DNA of 64,000 bases, taken from NCBI RefSeq assembly GCF_003946305.1, contig NZ_RHNS01000009.1:1-64000 (forward strand). Reading direction: 5' to 3'. Of the stretch, positions 1 to 8,358 are shown piece after piece. The position numbers and the translations under genes were made by a program. Each line of letters begins with the position of its first letter. The stretch's first letter is position 1. A model generated the notes under the pieces. That model did no database searches. It was not told the origin of the DNA and saw only the letters and a list, made by a program, of their open reading frames with translations. Origin of the DNA: Lacticaseibacillus porcinae (GTDB lineage: Bacteria > Bacillota > Bacilli > Lactobacillales > Lactobacillaceae).

Positions 1-20
1 ACTTTATCAGAGAAATCAAA

Positions 21-60
21 AGTGGTGAACCACGATTCCGTCGAATCATGATCCACCACT
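21..60 (-). terminator. 18-bp hairpin, possible minus-strand terminator
   Basis: Two 18-base arms surround a 4-base loop. Read as plus-strand RNA the stem has three A-C type mismatches. Read as minus-strand RNA all three become G-U wobbles, so the stem is continuous. On the minus strand the hairpin is followed by TTTTGATTT. It may end a minus-strand transcript, although no minus-strand gene is visible to its right before 546. Confidence 0.4.
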
Positions 61-492
61 AAGGTTAGACTGTTTGTGCGCTTATAAGGGGAAACATGGC
101 GTTATCATATTGTGGCAGTGGTGAAATGAATCATATTCAAGTATTGCTAATCTTCGAATTTTAGTTGCTCTACTTATCGAGTGGAAGGACCGAAAGCCAG
201 ACGAAATTTATGTAATGAGTGCAAGATATGCGATATTTTCGTTTTTCGTTGTTTTTATATCAAAATTATGCAAAACGTGTTAGTCAATCTACTGGCAATA
301 TGCACGAACATCACTTTTGCTTGTTAATCACTTGAATGGTACTAGATGCACGAAAATTCCATCGTTATTTAATGCGGTTACCCCAGCTTTGCGACGCTTA
401 CATTAAAGTAATTTTAGTTTGTATATTCATTTGATTAAATACACCGGTGTTATCACATAATATTTTTTATTTAAGTATTTTTTAAATAGTGG

Positions 493-498
493 TATATT
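493..498 (+). promoter_or_regulatory. possible -10 element for the small WxL gene
   Basis: TATATT lies about 48 bases upstream of the start codon in AT-rich DNA. The upstream hexamer at the expected distance is only a weak -35, so this is tentative. Confidence 0.3.
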
Positions 499-545
499 AA
501 CCAAGAAATTAAATGACATACTAATCACCCGGGGGCAATTCAATC

Positions 546-1220
546 ATGAAAAAGACTTTACTTTTAAGTGGTGCTTTGTTTGCAGCTACATTAGCCGCTG
601 CCGTCACCACGAATACTGCATCTGCGAACGCGGATTACACATCCAAGGAAGGCGACTCAACTGCTGACTTCAGTATTAATCCAACAACACAAGATGGCCA
701 AGCAGATGGTAATACGCTGTGGCTGTCTGCAGAACCAAGCTTCACGTTTAATGCTGGTGACTTGTCGACAGTTATGGCTAAAGGTCAAACTTTGGACGCC
801 GTAGAGGATAAACGCAATACTCTGACTGTCAACGATTTCACCGGCGATTCGTTGGGCTGGACCGTTAAGGCTCAATTATCCGACTTCGTATCTGCTGATA
901 AAAAGGATACTATCCCTGGAAGCACGTTAACTTATACTCAAACTCTTGGCGACGCAGTGAACTTCAAGTCCTCAGTTTCTCCAGCATCATTGACTTCTAC
1001 AGAATCTCCAGTTTTAACTGCGGCTAACGGTGAAGGTCAAGGGACGACGAGCACTACTGCTTCTGGTGCTAAGCTAGTTTTGCAACCACATGCAAATGCC
1101 AAGCCTCAACAGTATACCGCAAACATTACTTGGACTTTGACTCAAGGTGCACCTGTTGAAGGTAGCCAACCTGTTGGGGGCACTCAAGCTTCTGGCAATA
1201 CTACCAGTAATCCGTCATAA
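546..1220 (+). CDS. small WxL-domain cell-surface protein
   Basis: This is a secreted protein of 224 residues with a Sec signal peptide at about residues 1-28 (KK, hydrophobic core, ASA-type cleavage site). The rest matches the WxL family, whose C-terminal domain binds peptidoglycan non-covalently in low-GC Gram-positives. The two family signatures are visible: GWTVKAQL near residue 104 and the C-terminal YTANITWTL near residue 195. Unusually, about 24 Gly/Ser/Thr-rich residues follow the last WxL motif, which normally ends the protein. Two further WxL-system genes follow on the same strand after a terminator, as in the known csc-type clusters. Its ligand is unknown. Confidence 0.88.
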   Translation: MKKTLLLSGALFAATLAAAVTTNTASANADYTSKEGDSTADFSINPTTQDGQADGNTLWLSAEPSFTFNAGDLSTVMAKGQTLDAVEDKRNTLTVNDFTGDSLGWTVKAQLSDFVSADKKDTIPGSTLTYTQTLGDAVNFKSSVSPASLTSTESPVLTAANGEGQGTTSTTASGAKLVLQPHANAKPQQYTANITWTLTQGAPVEGSQPVGGTQASGNTTSNPS

Positions 1221-1233
1221 TCTGATAATTGCT

Positions 1234-1284
1234 GATCCCCGCGCCGTCGCCGAAGTTTTAGGCGGAGGGACGGGGATTTTGTCT
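1234..1284 (+). terminator. intrinsic terminator after the small WxL gene
   Basis: The arms ATCCCCG and CGGGGAT enclose an imperfect GC-rich inner stem and are followed by TTTTGTCTT. It separates the first WxL gene from the next two. Confidence 0.7.
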
Positions 1285-1300
1285 TGAAAGTGGAGTTGAC

Positions 1301-2302
1301 ATGTACAAGCGAATCATTTTAGCGCTGACGTTTTGCTTAGCGCTGGTAGGTTTGATGCCTACCCAAACCACTCACGCGCAAGGGGCGAGCTTTGCCTTGC
1401 GCCCGGTGTATAACGCCGCCAGCAAGCAAGTCGGTTATTTCAATATAAGCGCCAAACCTGGCGAAACGGTAACGCTGGCTGCCGATGTCATCAATGAAGC
1501 CAACACGACGAAGACCATCAAGGTGTCGATCAATGATGCGTACACGACCTATGCCGGTCAAGTAGCGTATGATCCAGCGGGCCCGCGGGATAATTCTGCT
1601 AAGTATCGCTTGACTGAATTGACGCAAAAGCCGCAAACCGTCAAATTGAACGCTGGTGAACAGCGCCGGGTCACCTTTACCATTCCGGTTCCAAAAAATG
1701 GTTTCCAAGGCGAATTGGCTGGGAGCTTCTACGCCATCGATACCCAAAGTTATCAGAAATCGACCCAAGGCAAGATGACAGTAGGCAACAAATACGCGAT
1801 GTATTCAGCGATCATTTTGCGTACTAGTCAACAATACGTGACACCAGAATTGAAGATGCGGAAGCTCGACATGGGGATGCAAGCAGGGAGTGCCGCAATT
1901 TTAGCGACATTGCAAAACATCAAGCCACAAATGTTTGGGAAGATGAACATCTCTGCGAAAGTCTATAAAGACGACGGCAAAAAGGCGATTCTAAGTCGCG
2001 AAGTCAGCAACTATTCGATGGCACCGAATTCGCATTTTGCCTTTGGGGTGTATTCCAGTCATGCGTTTACAGCAGGGAAGTACACGATCGACCTCACGGC
2101 TAAATCCGGTGTGAAAACTTGGCATTTTCGCAAGTCGATCACGGTCACGCAAGCCAAAGCTGACAAGGTCAACCGCGCGGCTAGCTTGAAAGTACCAAAC
2201 CGCTTCCCATGGTGGATCTTGATTGTGATCGGGTTATTGCTTCTGATCATCATCTTGTTGTTGATCTTGTTATTGAAGCGGCGCAAAAAAGAAGATAAAT
2301 AA
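1301..2302 (+). CDS. DUF916/DUF3324 WxL-interacting membrane-anchored protein
   Basis: This 333-residue protein has a signal peptide at about residues 1-26, an extracellular region and one C-terminal transmembrane helix at about 303-326, followed by a short basic tail (KRRKKEDK). The extracellular part fits the DUF916 plus DUF3324 architecture of WxL-interacting proteins, which have been proposed to bind peptidoglycan with the first domain and other ligands with the second. The start is supported by a GTGGAG ribosome site just upstream. The gene is followed after 16 bases by a large WxL gene with a near-perfect ribosome site, so the two are probably co-transcribed and form a surface complex. 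That complex is inferred from family knowledge and not shown here. Confidence 0.9.
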   Translation: MYKRIILALTFCLALVGLMPTQTTHAQGASFALRPVYNAASKQVGYFNISAKPGETVTLAADVINEANTTKTIKVSINDAYTTYAGQVAYDPAGPRDNSAKYRLTELTQKPQTVKLNAGEQRRVTFTIPVPKNGFQGELAGSFYAIDTQSYQKSTQGKMTVGNKYAMYSAIILRTSQQYVTPELKMRKLDMGMQAGSAAILATLQNIKPQMFGKMNISAKVYKDDGKKAILSREVSNYSMAPNSHFAFGVYSSHAFTAGKYTIDLTAKSGVKTWHFRKSITVTQAKADKVNRAASLKVPNRFPWWILIVIGLLLLIIILLLILLLKRRKKEDK

Positions 2303-2318
2303 GAAAGGAGGTCACCTC

Positions 2319-4904
2319 ATGCAAACACGACTGAAGAATTCGTTGCGGCTTGTTTGGTTTGGGGTGGTCTTCTTATTTTTTGTGGCGGTGATGCCGACTG
2401 GACGGGTGTCGCAAGCGGATAGTTCATATTATGGGACAGATATGTTGCCTTATATGACGATAAATCCTACGATTGCCGCTGACTCTAACGATACGATGGA
2501 GGCTCAAATGGGATCTGCCACGCCATTCAACATTCCCATCAAATCATTGTATGCTTCAAATATTCGTGGTGCGGGTACCAGCGGTGTGGCGGCAATCGAC
2601 TCGAATGCAGAGGGTAGTAACGTTACAATCGTGATGCAAAGCGGCGATTATACCATTCCGTTCAAAAATAACGGCAGCGTTAACTATACTGACCTTGGTT
2701 CATTTTCTTTCGTCTTTAGTTTAGGGAATAGTAAATACATTGAAATGAATCAACCTTATTTGAAAATTGGTGCAGGGGACCCCAATAACACCGTCAAGCG
2801 GACTAATGATGCCACTAAAGGCGTTGCGATCGGTAAGTCCGCCTCAAGTGGCGATGCGATGTACGTCGATAAAAATACTCAGACAAATTCGTATGTCCTT
2901 CATGTGCCGCAAGATATTTACGTTCAAATCGATTTGCAAGCAGCCAATGCTGATAAAGGTGGCATGTTAACCAACTTGTCAGACATGAAGATCTCTGAAC
3001 AGTTCAGTTTAAACTCTGGTTCCGGCTATGATGGTAGCACATACTTTAAAACCATCATGGGGGCTTTGCCATTTAAGATCACCTTAAACCCTCAAGTGAG
3101 TCACATCACTTACTTGCCGCAACCGATCACGACAAAAGACACTTCCACTGGTGCCATCATCACTGGGACTGGTAGTATTGCTGGCGACACGATTGAATAT
3201 TCTCTCGATAACGGGGTGACTTGGGCATCCACAGGCGCCAAGGTCACCGACGGCAACACTTGGCTGTGGTTAGTGCCAGAGTCGTTAGGCTTATCTGAAA
3301 ATGATAAGGTCGTAGTGCGCGAAGCAGATACTGCTAAAGATGATTCCAATACCGATGACGGTACTGTGGTCAATCCGTTTTCTGGCATGACCGATGCCCA
3401 GATCACTGTTGAAGAAGGCAAAATTGCCGATATCATCAATAGCGGCGGCGACGTTGATCAAATTACGCAACAGATCAACGACGTGTTAACCAATGTCACT
3501 GCGACGACCACAGCCACCAATTCAGGGTTCTCTTTGAAAATGACCAAGGCTGGTGACGAAAAAACAGAACTCAAAGACATGAGTGACGTGGATTTCTTGT
3601 TCACGAATGGGTATAAAGATACCGATGCTTCTAGTGAAACGACGATTTCTACCAACAGCGGATCGGCTGTTGCCAATAGTGCGCTAGTGAGATTGATCAG
3701 TACAAAAGCACAAGTTGGCGTTCCTTATGAGCAATTAGTCGGACAAAAAATCACTTGGACGCAACTCACGACTAGTGGTCAAGCATTTCCTGATAAGAAC
3801 GGGCAACAACCGCTAACCATCACTCCCGTTACCTATGGCGACCAGGTAACTGCTGGGGCAATGGTAGCCGCTAACGATAATTATATCTATCAAATGGATG
3901 GCAACGATTACAATCATGGCGTTGACGTTGTTTTGGTCGGTCAGTTTTCTACTTTTGGTCTGTCGATGCAGGTCACCAAAACCATTCACATCATTGCATT
4001 GAAACCAGAAAAAACGAACTTTGAGTTTGCGGACAGAAGTAACTTTACGTTTAGCCTGACCAATGTTCCTGATTCATTGAATGATGCGAGGTATACTTGG
4101 CAATACACACCAAAAGATTCACAAACCCCCGGGGGAGTGTTGACTGATGCGACTGGTCAAAGCCTATCGATCGATACTAAAAACCTCACCTACTACAACG
4201 ATGGTGATATTTATCAGTTGACCATTACGTTGCCAGATGGCGAAACGTTTAATTCTAATCCGGTTGCTTTACGCTTTAAACATGATCAGCCACTGAGTTT
4301 CTTGAAGGTCCCTGACACACTTCACTTCACCCCTGACGGTGGAGCTGGGGGCATCAGCCTGAAGTCTGCTTTGGATGGTTGGAAGGACTATCAACCAAAT
4401 GCCACAAAGACTGGCCCTGATGGGAATTCACATGATGTGTCATGGGATACTCACGAATTATCTTCTGATGACACTGACTCGGAATTTCAAATTGGTGCCC
4501 TTGATGATACGCAGACACCATGGTCTGTGACTGCAACGCTGGCACCGTTTGTCAACACCACGACCCACCAACCGCTTAATCCTGATGGCGGCACTGCGGC
4601 GCTTTACTTAGACTTCAACATCGACACCGCTAAGGGGATGAAGACTTCTCAAGTTTCCGACTATGCCGATAATAACCCTGATCACGATGATGCGACTATA
4701 GAAGCCACTGATTACCGCAAACAACCAGTTTATGATGATGACAAGCCAGTCACCGTTCTCGGTAGCTTTGGTGACACGCGGGAAGCTAATTTTGCGTTGA
4801 TGACCAAAGTATCCGCCAAACTTGACATTACCAGCTCGCCATTTGCATCGACTGGGGCATACACCTCGACGTTGACTTGGACATTGAACAACACGCTACA
4901 ATAA
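2319..4904 (+). CDS. large WxL-domain surface protein (861 aa)
   Basis: This protein has a signal peptide at about residues 1-33 (SQA-type cleavage) and a long Thr/Ser/Asp-rich extracellular region with beta-sandwich character. It ends in a WxL domain: the domain start KVPDTLHF lies near residue 663, WSVTATL near 740, and the closing motif TLTWTL lies within ten residues of the C-terminus. WxL proteins of this size often act as surface binders or adhesins, but no recognised catalytic or ligand-binding domain is visible. The ribosome site AAAGGAGGT lies 7 bases before the ATG. It is the third gene of the WxL cluster and probably shares a transcript with the DUF916 protein upstream. Confidence 0.88.
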   Translation: MQTRLKNSLRLVWFGVVFLFFVAVMPTGRVSQADSSYYGTDMLPYMTINPTIAADSNDTMEAQMGSATPFNIPIKSLYASNIRGAGTSGVAAIDSNAEGSNVTIVMQSGDYTIPFKNNGSVNYTDLGSFSFVFSLGNSKYIEMNQPYLKIGAGDPNNTVKRTNDATKGVAIGKSASSGDAMYVDKNTQTNSYVLHVPQDIYVQIDLQAANADKGGMLTNLSDMKISEQFSLNSGSGYDGSTYFKTIMGALPFKITLNPQVSHITYLPQPITTKDTSTGAIITGTGSIAGDTIEYSLDNGVTWASTGAKVTDGNTWLWLVPESLGLSENDKVVVREADTAKDDSNTDDGTVVNPFSGMTDAQITVEEGKIADIINSGGDVDQITQQINDVLTNVTATTTATNSGFSLKMTKAGDEKTELKDMSDVDFLFTNGYKDTDASSETTISTNSGSAVANSALVRLISTKAQVGVPYEQLVGQKITWTQLTTSGQAFPDKNGQQPLTITPVTYGDQVTAGAMVAANDNYIYQMDGNDYNHGVDVVLVGQFSTFGLSMQVTKTIHIIALKPEKTNFEFADRSNFTFSLTNVPDSLNDARYTWQYTPKDSQTPGGVLTDATGQSLSIDTKNLTYYNDGDIYQLTITLPDGETFNSNPVALRFKHDQPLSFLKVPDTLHFTPDGGAGGISLKSALDGWKDYQPNATKTGPDGNSHDVSWDTHELSSDDTDSEFQIGALDDTQTPWSVTATLAPFVNTTTHQPLNPDGGTAALYLDFNIDTAKGMKTSQVSDYADNNPDHDDATIEATDYRKQPVYDDDKPVTVLGSFGDTREANFALMTKVSAKLDITSSPFASTGAYTSTLTWTLNNTLQ

Positions 4905-5010
4905 CCAACTCCTTGGGCTGGACACGCCACAACAACATACAGCACTGTTGAAACCAGTTCGCTGAAAAATTAAAGAAGGGACACACCAGCGAATCGCTGT
5001 AGAAGAGCTA

Positions 5011-5727
5011 ATGATCAGATTATTCGGACAGGCACAATTTTCCATCGCCAATAAGAAACTATCAGGATATGAATTATTTTTACGGGAACAAAAAGTGCCA
5101 GGGGGACCATGGCGACTACCAGAAAATATTGCTGGCATCGATCCTAAGTTGATGACGGCGTTATTGGAACAAACACTGGTGGCTTTGCCTGCAGGATTGG
5201 ATTTTGTCGCGTTTAATTTAGACGAATCACAGTTTGTCCAAAGCGATTATTTCGACTTGCTGACGCATTTAGCCGCTGAGTTGCCTTTTCAACTTGGCAT
5301 CGAATTAACTGAGCGGCATGGGGATGAAGCAGTTGAGGTGACAGTCGACGAACTGATCGAGGCGGCATCTCATTACCAATCTTCTGGGTTAGTGGTTTGT
5401 CTAGATGACGTTGGCACTGGTGAGAATGTTCAGTCACTAGTCACGGCATTAGATCCTTATGTCAGCGAATATAAATATGCCCTTCAAAATATTCGCAAAC
5501 AAAGTACACCGGAGCAATTGGTCAGTACCGTGAATTATTGGCGCAACCGTGCAAAAAGGTTGCACAAACGATTTACCTTGGAAGGCCTTGAATCACATGA
5601 AGATCGTGCTTTGATCCGCCAATTCTTACCTGATTATGTGCAAGGGTATTATTTTGGCACACCGCATCAACTGGTGCTGGTTGAAGAACTTGATCCTGAT
5701 TTACACGATGATGCCAGTTGTATGTAA
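5011..5727 (+). CDS. EAL-domain protein, probable c-di-GMP phosphodiesterase
   Basis: The 238 residues are almost entirely one EAL domain with no attached sensor, GGDEF or membrane segment. EAL proteins hydrolyse cyclic di-GMP to pGpG. The diagnostic positions are present: YELFLR (EAL-type Glu, near residue 21), FNLDE (Asn), ELTER (Glu), DDVGTG (metal-binding Asp pair), a Lys in SEYKY, LEGLES (Glu) and QGYYFG (Gln). This suggests an active enzyme, although some flanking residues are atypical (Phe replaces Ala-Leu in the EAL motif). The ribosome site is weak (AGAAGAG). The gene stands alone between the WxL cluster and its own terminator. A link to control of surface proteins is only a positional inference. 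Confidence 0.85.
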   Translation: MIRLFGQAQFSIANKKLSGYELFLREQKVPGGPWRLPENIAGIDPKLMTALLEQTLVALPAGLDFVAFNLDESQFVQSDYFDLLTHLAAELPFQLGIELTERHGDEAVEVTVDELIEAASHYQSSGLVVCLDDVGTGENVQSLVTALDPYVSEYKYALQNIRKQSTPEQLVSTVNYWRNRAKRLHKRFTLEGLESHEDRALIRQFLPDYVQGYYFGTPHQLVLVEELDPDLHDDASCM

Positions 5728-5735
5728 GCTGAATG

Positions 5736-5767
5736 AAGTCATTTACTGTTGCGGTAGATGACTTTTT
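5736..5767 (+). terminator. intrinsic terminator after the EAL gene
   Basis: The arms AAGTCAT and ATGACTT, with an inner TAC/GTA pairing, are followed by TTTTTTG. Confidence 0.85.
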
Positions 5768-5823
5768 TGTTTCGATAGGGGTCACGACACGATTATTATA
5801 AAAAACGTTTATAACCGTTAGTC

Positions 5824-5852
5824 TTGTCACGGTTGATTGAAGGTGTTACACT
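5824..5852 (+). promoter_or_regulatory. strong sigma-A-type promoter for the putative RNA
   Basis: TTGTCA at 5824-5829 and TACACT at 5847-5852 are separated by exactly 17 bases. Transcription would begin near 5858-5860. No ORF with a ribosome site follows, so the product is probably a non-coding RNA or a very long leader. Confidence 0.7.
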
Positions 5853-5858
5853 GAACGC

Positions 5859-6260
5859 GTTAACAAGGTGGAGATTGCAACTTAGCGCACGTTGCATGGT
5901 AACTCTTCGCAACGGGGGGCAGTTCCCCGCAAACCCAGTGAGACAGGTCCGCAGTGGCCCAGCTTAATTGTTGGTAGCCATTGGATCTCTAGCATCTAAA
6001 GTGCCGGCACTGTGAAGGGGTCTATGGGCCTCATATGATCACACCGGATCGAGTTCCTCATGGCGACATGGGAAGCAAGTCGACGTCTGGACACGAAAGG
6101 CAATGCAGAGCTTAGTAGTGGTCAAAGTGGTTTTGGGCCAATCCCCCAAGGCTGCCCAGAAACGTACTTGATACGTAGAAAACTTCACGCACGTAATTGC
6201 ATGGCGTAAATGCCTGAGATCCACGAAATAGCCTGCTGTTTCGTGGATTTCGTGCGCCTT
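5859..6260 (+). ncRNA. probable structured non-coding RNA, family unknown
   Basis: About 400 bases follow a strong promoter and lack any convincing coding frame. By eye the 5' and 3' ends can pair: GTGGA plus TTGCAA near 5868-5880 with ATTGCA near 6196-6201 and TCCAC near 6221-6225. Internal hairpins include GTTGC/GCAAC around 5894-5916, ACGTA/TACGT around 6163-6177 and GGC/GCC around 6204-6215. At the 3' end a perfect ATCCACGAAA/TTTCGTGGAT hairpin (6220-6249) reuses the TCCAC of the closing stem, so two folds compete. I could not find the RNase P core (GAGGAAAGTCC), a tmRNA tag frame, a T-box, or a riboswitch core I recognise. A gene-independent regulatory RNA or a very long pgm leader are both possible. 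Confidence 0.55.
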
Positions 6261-6499
6261 TAAATCAAGCTTTTGTCAAACGCGACCAATGCAACGCCAT
6301 GATGTGGTAAAATGGTCTAGACAACAGCACCAATTTCCTGATTTGTTGTCAATCATGTGATACGCTAAGTAAGCGTGTTACTGACGTGCAATTTCAATTT
6401 TTTAAACAGACTTTAAGCGTTTTAGCACGTTTTTTATAACGCGACATAGTATAATAAAATCGGATATGAAATGACACTAAGGAAATGGAGTTGAATGTA
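6261..6499 (+). promoter_or_regulatory. pgm promoter region
   Basis: A good -10 element TATAAT lies at 6450-6455, about 50 bases upstream of the chosen start. The -35 is poor. The remaining sequence is AT-rich and shows no gene. Confidence 0.5.
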
Positions 6500-8224
6500 A
6501 TGGGTTATCACGAAAATTACCTGGTATGGGCGAACGAGGCTGACCTCGATGCGTCTTTGAAAGGTGAAGTTGCAGCACTCGCTAATGATCTCGAAGCCCA
6601 AGAAGAAGCCTTTGCTGTACCAATGGCATTCGGCACCGCCGGCATGCGTGGCGTGATCGGCGCTGGGATCAACCGCATGAATATTTACACGGTGCGCCAA
6701 GCTACTGAAGGTCTGGCGAACTTCATGGATACCTTACCAGCTGAAACCAAAGCCCAAGGGGTAGCCATCAGCTTTGATTCACGTTACATGTCCCAAGAAT
6801 TTGGCCAAGAAGCGGCATCAGTATTGGGTGCCCATGGCATTCCAAGTTTCTTGTTTGATGCTTTGCGCCCAACGCCTGAATTGAGTTTTGCTGTGCGTCA
6901 CTTAGGCACATATGCTGGGATCATGATCACTGCTAGCCACAACCCTAAGCAATACAACGGCTACAAGATCTACGGCCCAGATGGCGGTCAAATGCCACCA
7001 GAAGAATCTGACAAGATCACTGAATACGTCCGCAATGTTGAAGACATTTTCCACATCAAGACTGTGGATGTGCATGAACTGCGCGCTAAGAAGTTATTGA
7101 CCTTGATCGGCGAAGATGTTGACGAAGCGTATTACGCTGCAGTTGCCGGTGTTTCCATCAACAAAGACTTGATCAACAAAGTCGGCCGCGATATGTCGTT
7201 GATCTACACCCCATTACATGGGACTGGCCGCATTCCTGCCCAAATGGTATTGCGCAACGCTGGGTTTGAACATTTCCAATTAGTCGCTAAGCAAGCGGTC
7301 GCTGATCCTGAATTTGCGACTGTGCCATTCCCGAACCCAGAATTTCCACAAGCTTTTGACATGGCCATTGAACTGGGCAAAAAGTCTCAAGCAGATGTGT
7401 TGATTGCAACTGACCCTGACGCGGATCGTTTAGGGACTGCGGTTTGGACTGGGACTGACTATCAATTGTTGTCTGGGAACCAAATCGCCAGCTTGTTGTT
7501 GCACTACATTTTGGAAGCGCGCAAACAAGCAGGGACCTTGCCAGCTAATGGTGCCGTTGTGAAGTCCATTGTTTCCACTGAATTGGCTACTGCCATTGCA
7601 AAAGACTATGGCGTGGACATGATCAACGTGGAAACTGGCTTCAAGTTCATCGGCGACCAAATCAAACAATATGAAGAAACTGGCGACCACGAATTCTTGT
7701 TTGGCTTTGAAGAAAGCTACGGCTATTTGATCAAGCCATTCGTTCGCGATAAAGATGCCATTCAATCCACGGTTTTGTTAGCTGAAGTTGCGGCTTACTA
7801 CAAGTCCTTAGGCATGACGTTATATGACGGCATCCAAGCACTGTACAAGAAGTACGGCTACTTTGCCGAAAAGACTGTTGGTGTTGACTTCCCAGGCGTT
7901 CATGGCCCAGCCGAAATGGCAGCGCTGATGACCAAGTTCCGCGAAGAACAACCAGCAGACTTTGCTGGTGTGGCCATCGCTGAAGTGGAAGACTACAAAG
8001 CTCAAACCACGAAGCACGCTGACGGCACGACGACGCCGATCGACATGCCTGTGTCTGACGTCTTGAAGTATATCTTGGCAGATGGCACTTGGATCGCCAT
8101 TCGTCCTTCTGGTACGGAACCTAAAGTAAAGTTCTATGTTGGGACCAGTGCCGATACTAAAGATGCCGCTGACAAGAAGTTGGCAGACTTTGAAGCAGCA
8201 TTGAATGATTTCCGGAATGAATAA
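6500..8224 (+). CDS. pgm: alpha-phosphoglucomutase (phosphohexomutase family)
   Basis: This cytoplasmic enzyme interconverts glucose-1-phosphate and glucose-6-phosphate, linking glycolysis with UDP-glucose, cell-wall and exopolysaccharide precursors. The four-domain phosphohexomutase layout is evident: the catalytic phosphoserine loop TASHNP (Ser about 146), the metal-binding loop DPDADRLG near 300, the sugar-binding FGFEESYG loop and the C-terminal phosphate-binding RPSGTEPKVKFY. The 574-residue length fits the Firmicute PgcA-type enzymes. An ATG also exists at 6485, but GGAG at 6487-6490 is correctly spaced for the ATG at 6500, so the later start is preferred. It is followed by a terminator and is probably monocistronic. 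Confidence 0.94.
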   Translation: MGYHENYLVWANEADLDASLKGEVAALANDLEAQEEAFAVPMAFGTAGMRGVIGAGINRMNIYTVRQATEGLANFMDTLPAETKAQGVAISFDSRYMSQEFGQEAASVLGAHGIPSFLFDALRPTPELSFAVRHLGTYAGIMITASHNPKQYNGYKIYGPDGGQMPPEESDKITEYVRNVEDIFHIKTVDVHELRAKKLLTLIGEDVDEAYYAAVAGVSINKDLINKVGRDMSLIYTPLHGTGRIPAQMVLRNAGFEHFQLVAKQAVADPEFATVPFPNPEFPQAFDMAIELGKKSQADVLIATDPDADRLGTAVWTGTDYQLLSGNQIASLLLHYILEARKQAGTLPANGAVVKSIVSTELATAIAKDYGVDMINVETGFKFIGDQIKQYEETGDHEFLFGFEESYGYLIKPFVRDKDAIQSTVLLAEVAAYYKSLGMTLYDGIQALYKKYGYFAEKTVGVDFPGVHGPAEMAALMTKFREEQPADFAGVAIAEVEDYKAQTTKHADGTTTPIDMPVSDVLKYILADGTWIAIRPSGTEPKVKFYVGTSADTKDAADKKLADFEAALNDFRNE

Positions 8225-8236
8225 GCTTTAATTTGA

Positions 8237-8266
8237 AAGGACTTCCTGCGAAGGGAGTCTTTTTTG
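8237..8266 (+). terminator. intrinsic terminator after pgm
   Basis: AGGACTTCC pairs imperfectly with GGGAGTCT around a TGCG loop and is followed by a T-run. Confidence 0.8.
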
Positions 8267-8358
8267 TCTTGTGGCGGTAATTACGGTTTTGGATGTGCTA
8301 TCATCAAGCTTAACGAGTGAAATTGTGAATGGAATAGCAATAGATTGGAGAATACGAT

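Larger units (their letters stand above)
1..545. other. AT-rich intergenic leader upstream of the WxL cluster
   Basis: No credible gene is visible here. The stretch is clearly more AT-rich than the rest of the window, especially from 420 to 520. It holds a long imperfect hairpin at 21-60, a 10-bp perfect palindrome ACACCGGTGT at 441-450 that could be a protein-binding site, and a possible -10 element TATATT at 493-498 for the first WxL gene. The purine-rich GGGGG at 531-535 probably acts as that gene's ribosome site. Confidence 0.6.

Noticed and set aside
546-5727. A prophage or conjugative element covering the surface genes and EAL gene
   Set aside because: No integrase, phage structural or transfer genes are visible. 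WxL clusters are normal chromosomal features in lactobacilli.
5859-6260. Possible RNase P RNA, tmRNA, cobalamin riboswitch or T-box
   Set aside because: The RNase P core, a tmRNA tag frame with 3' acceptor, a B12 box in the proper context and the T-box sequence could not be found. Only the general promoter-plus-hairpins evidence remains.
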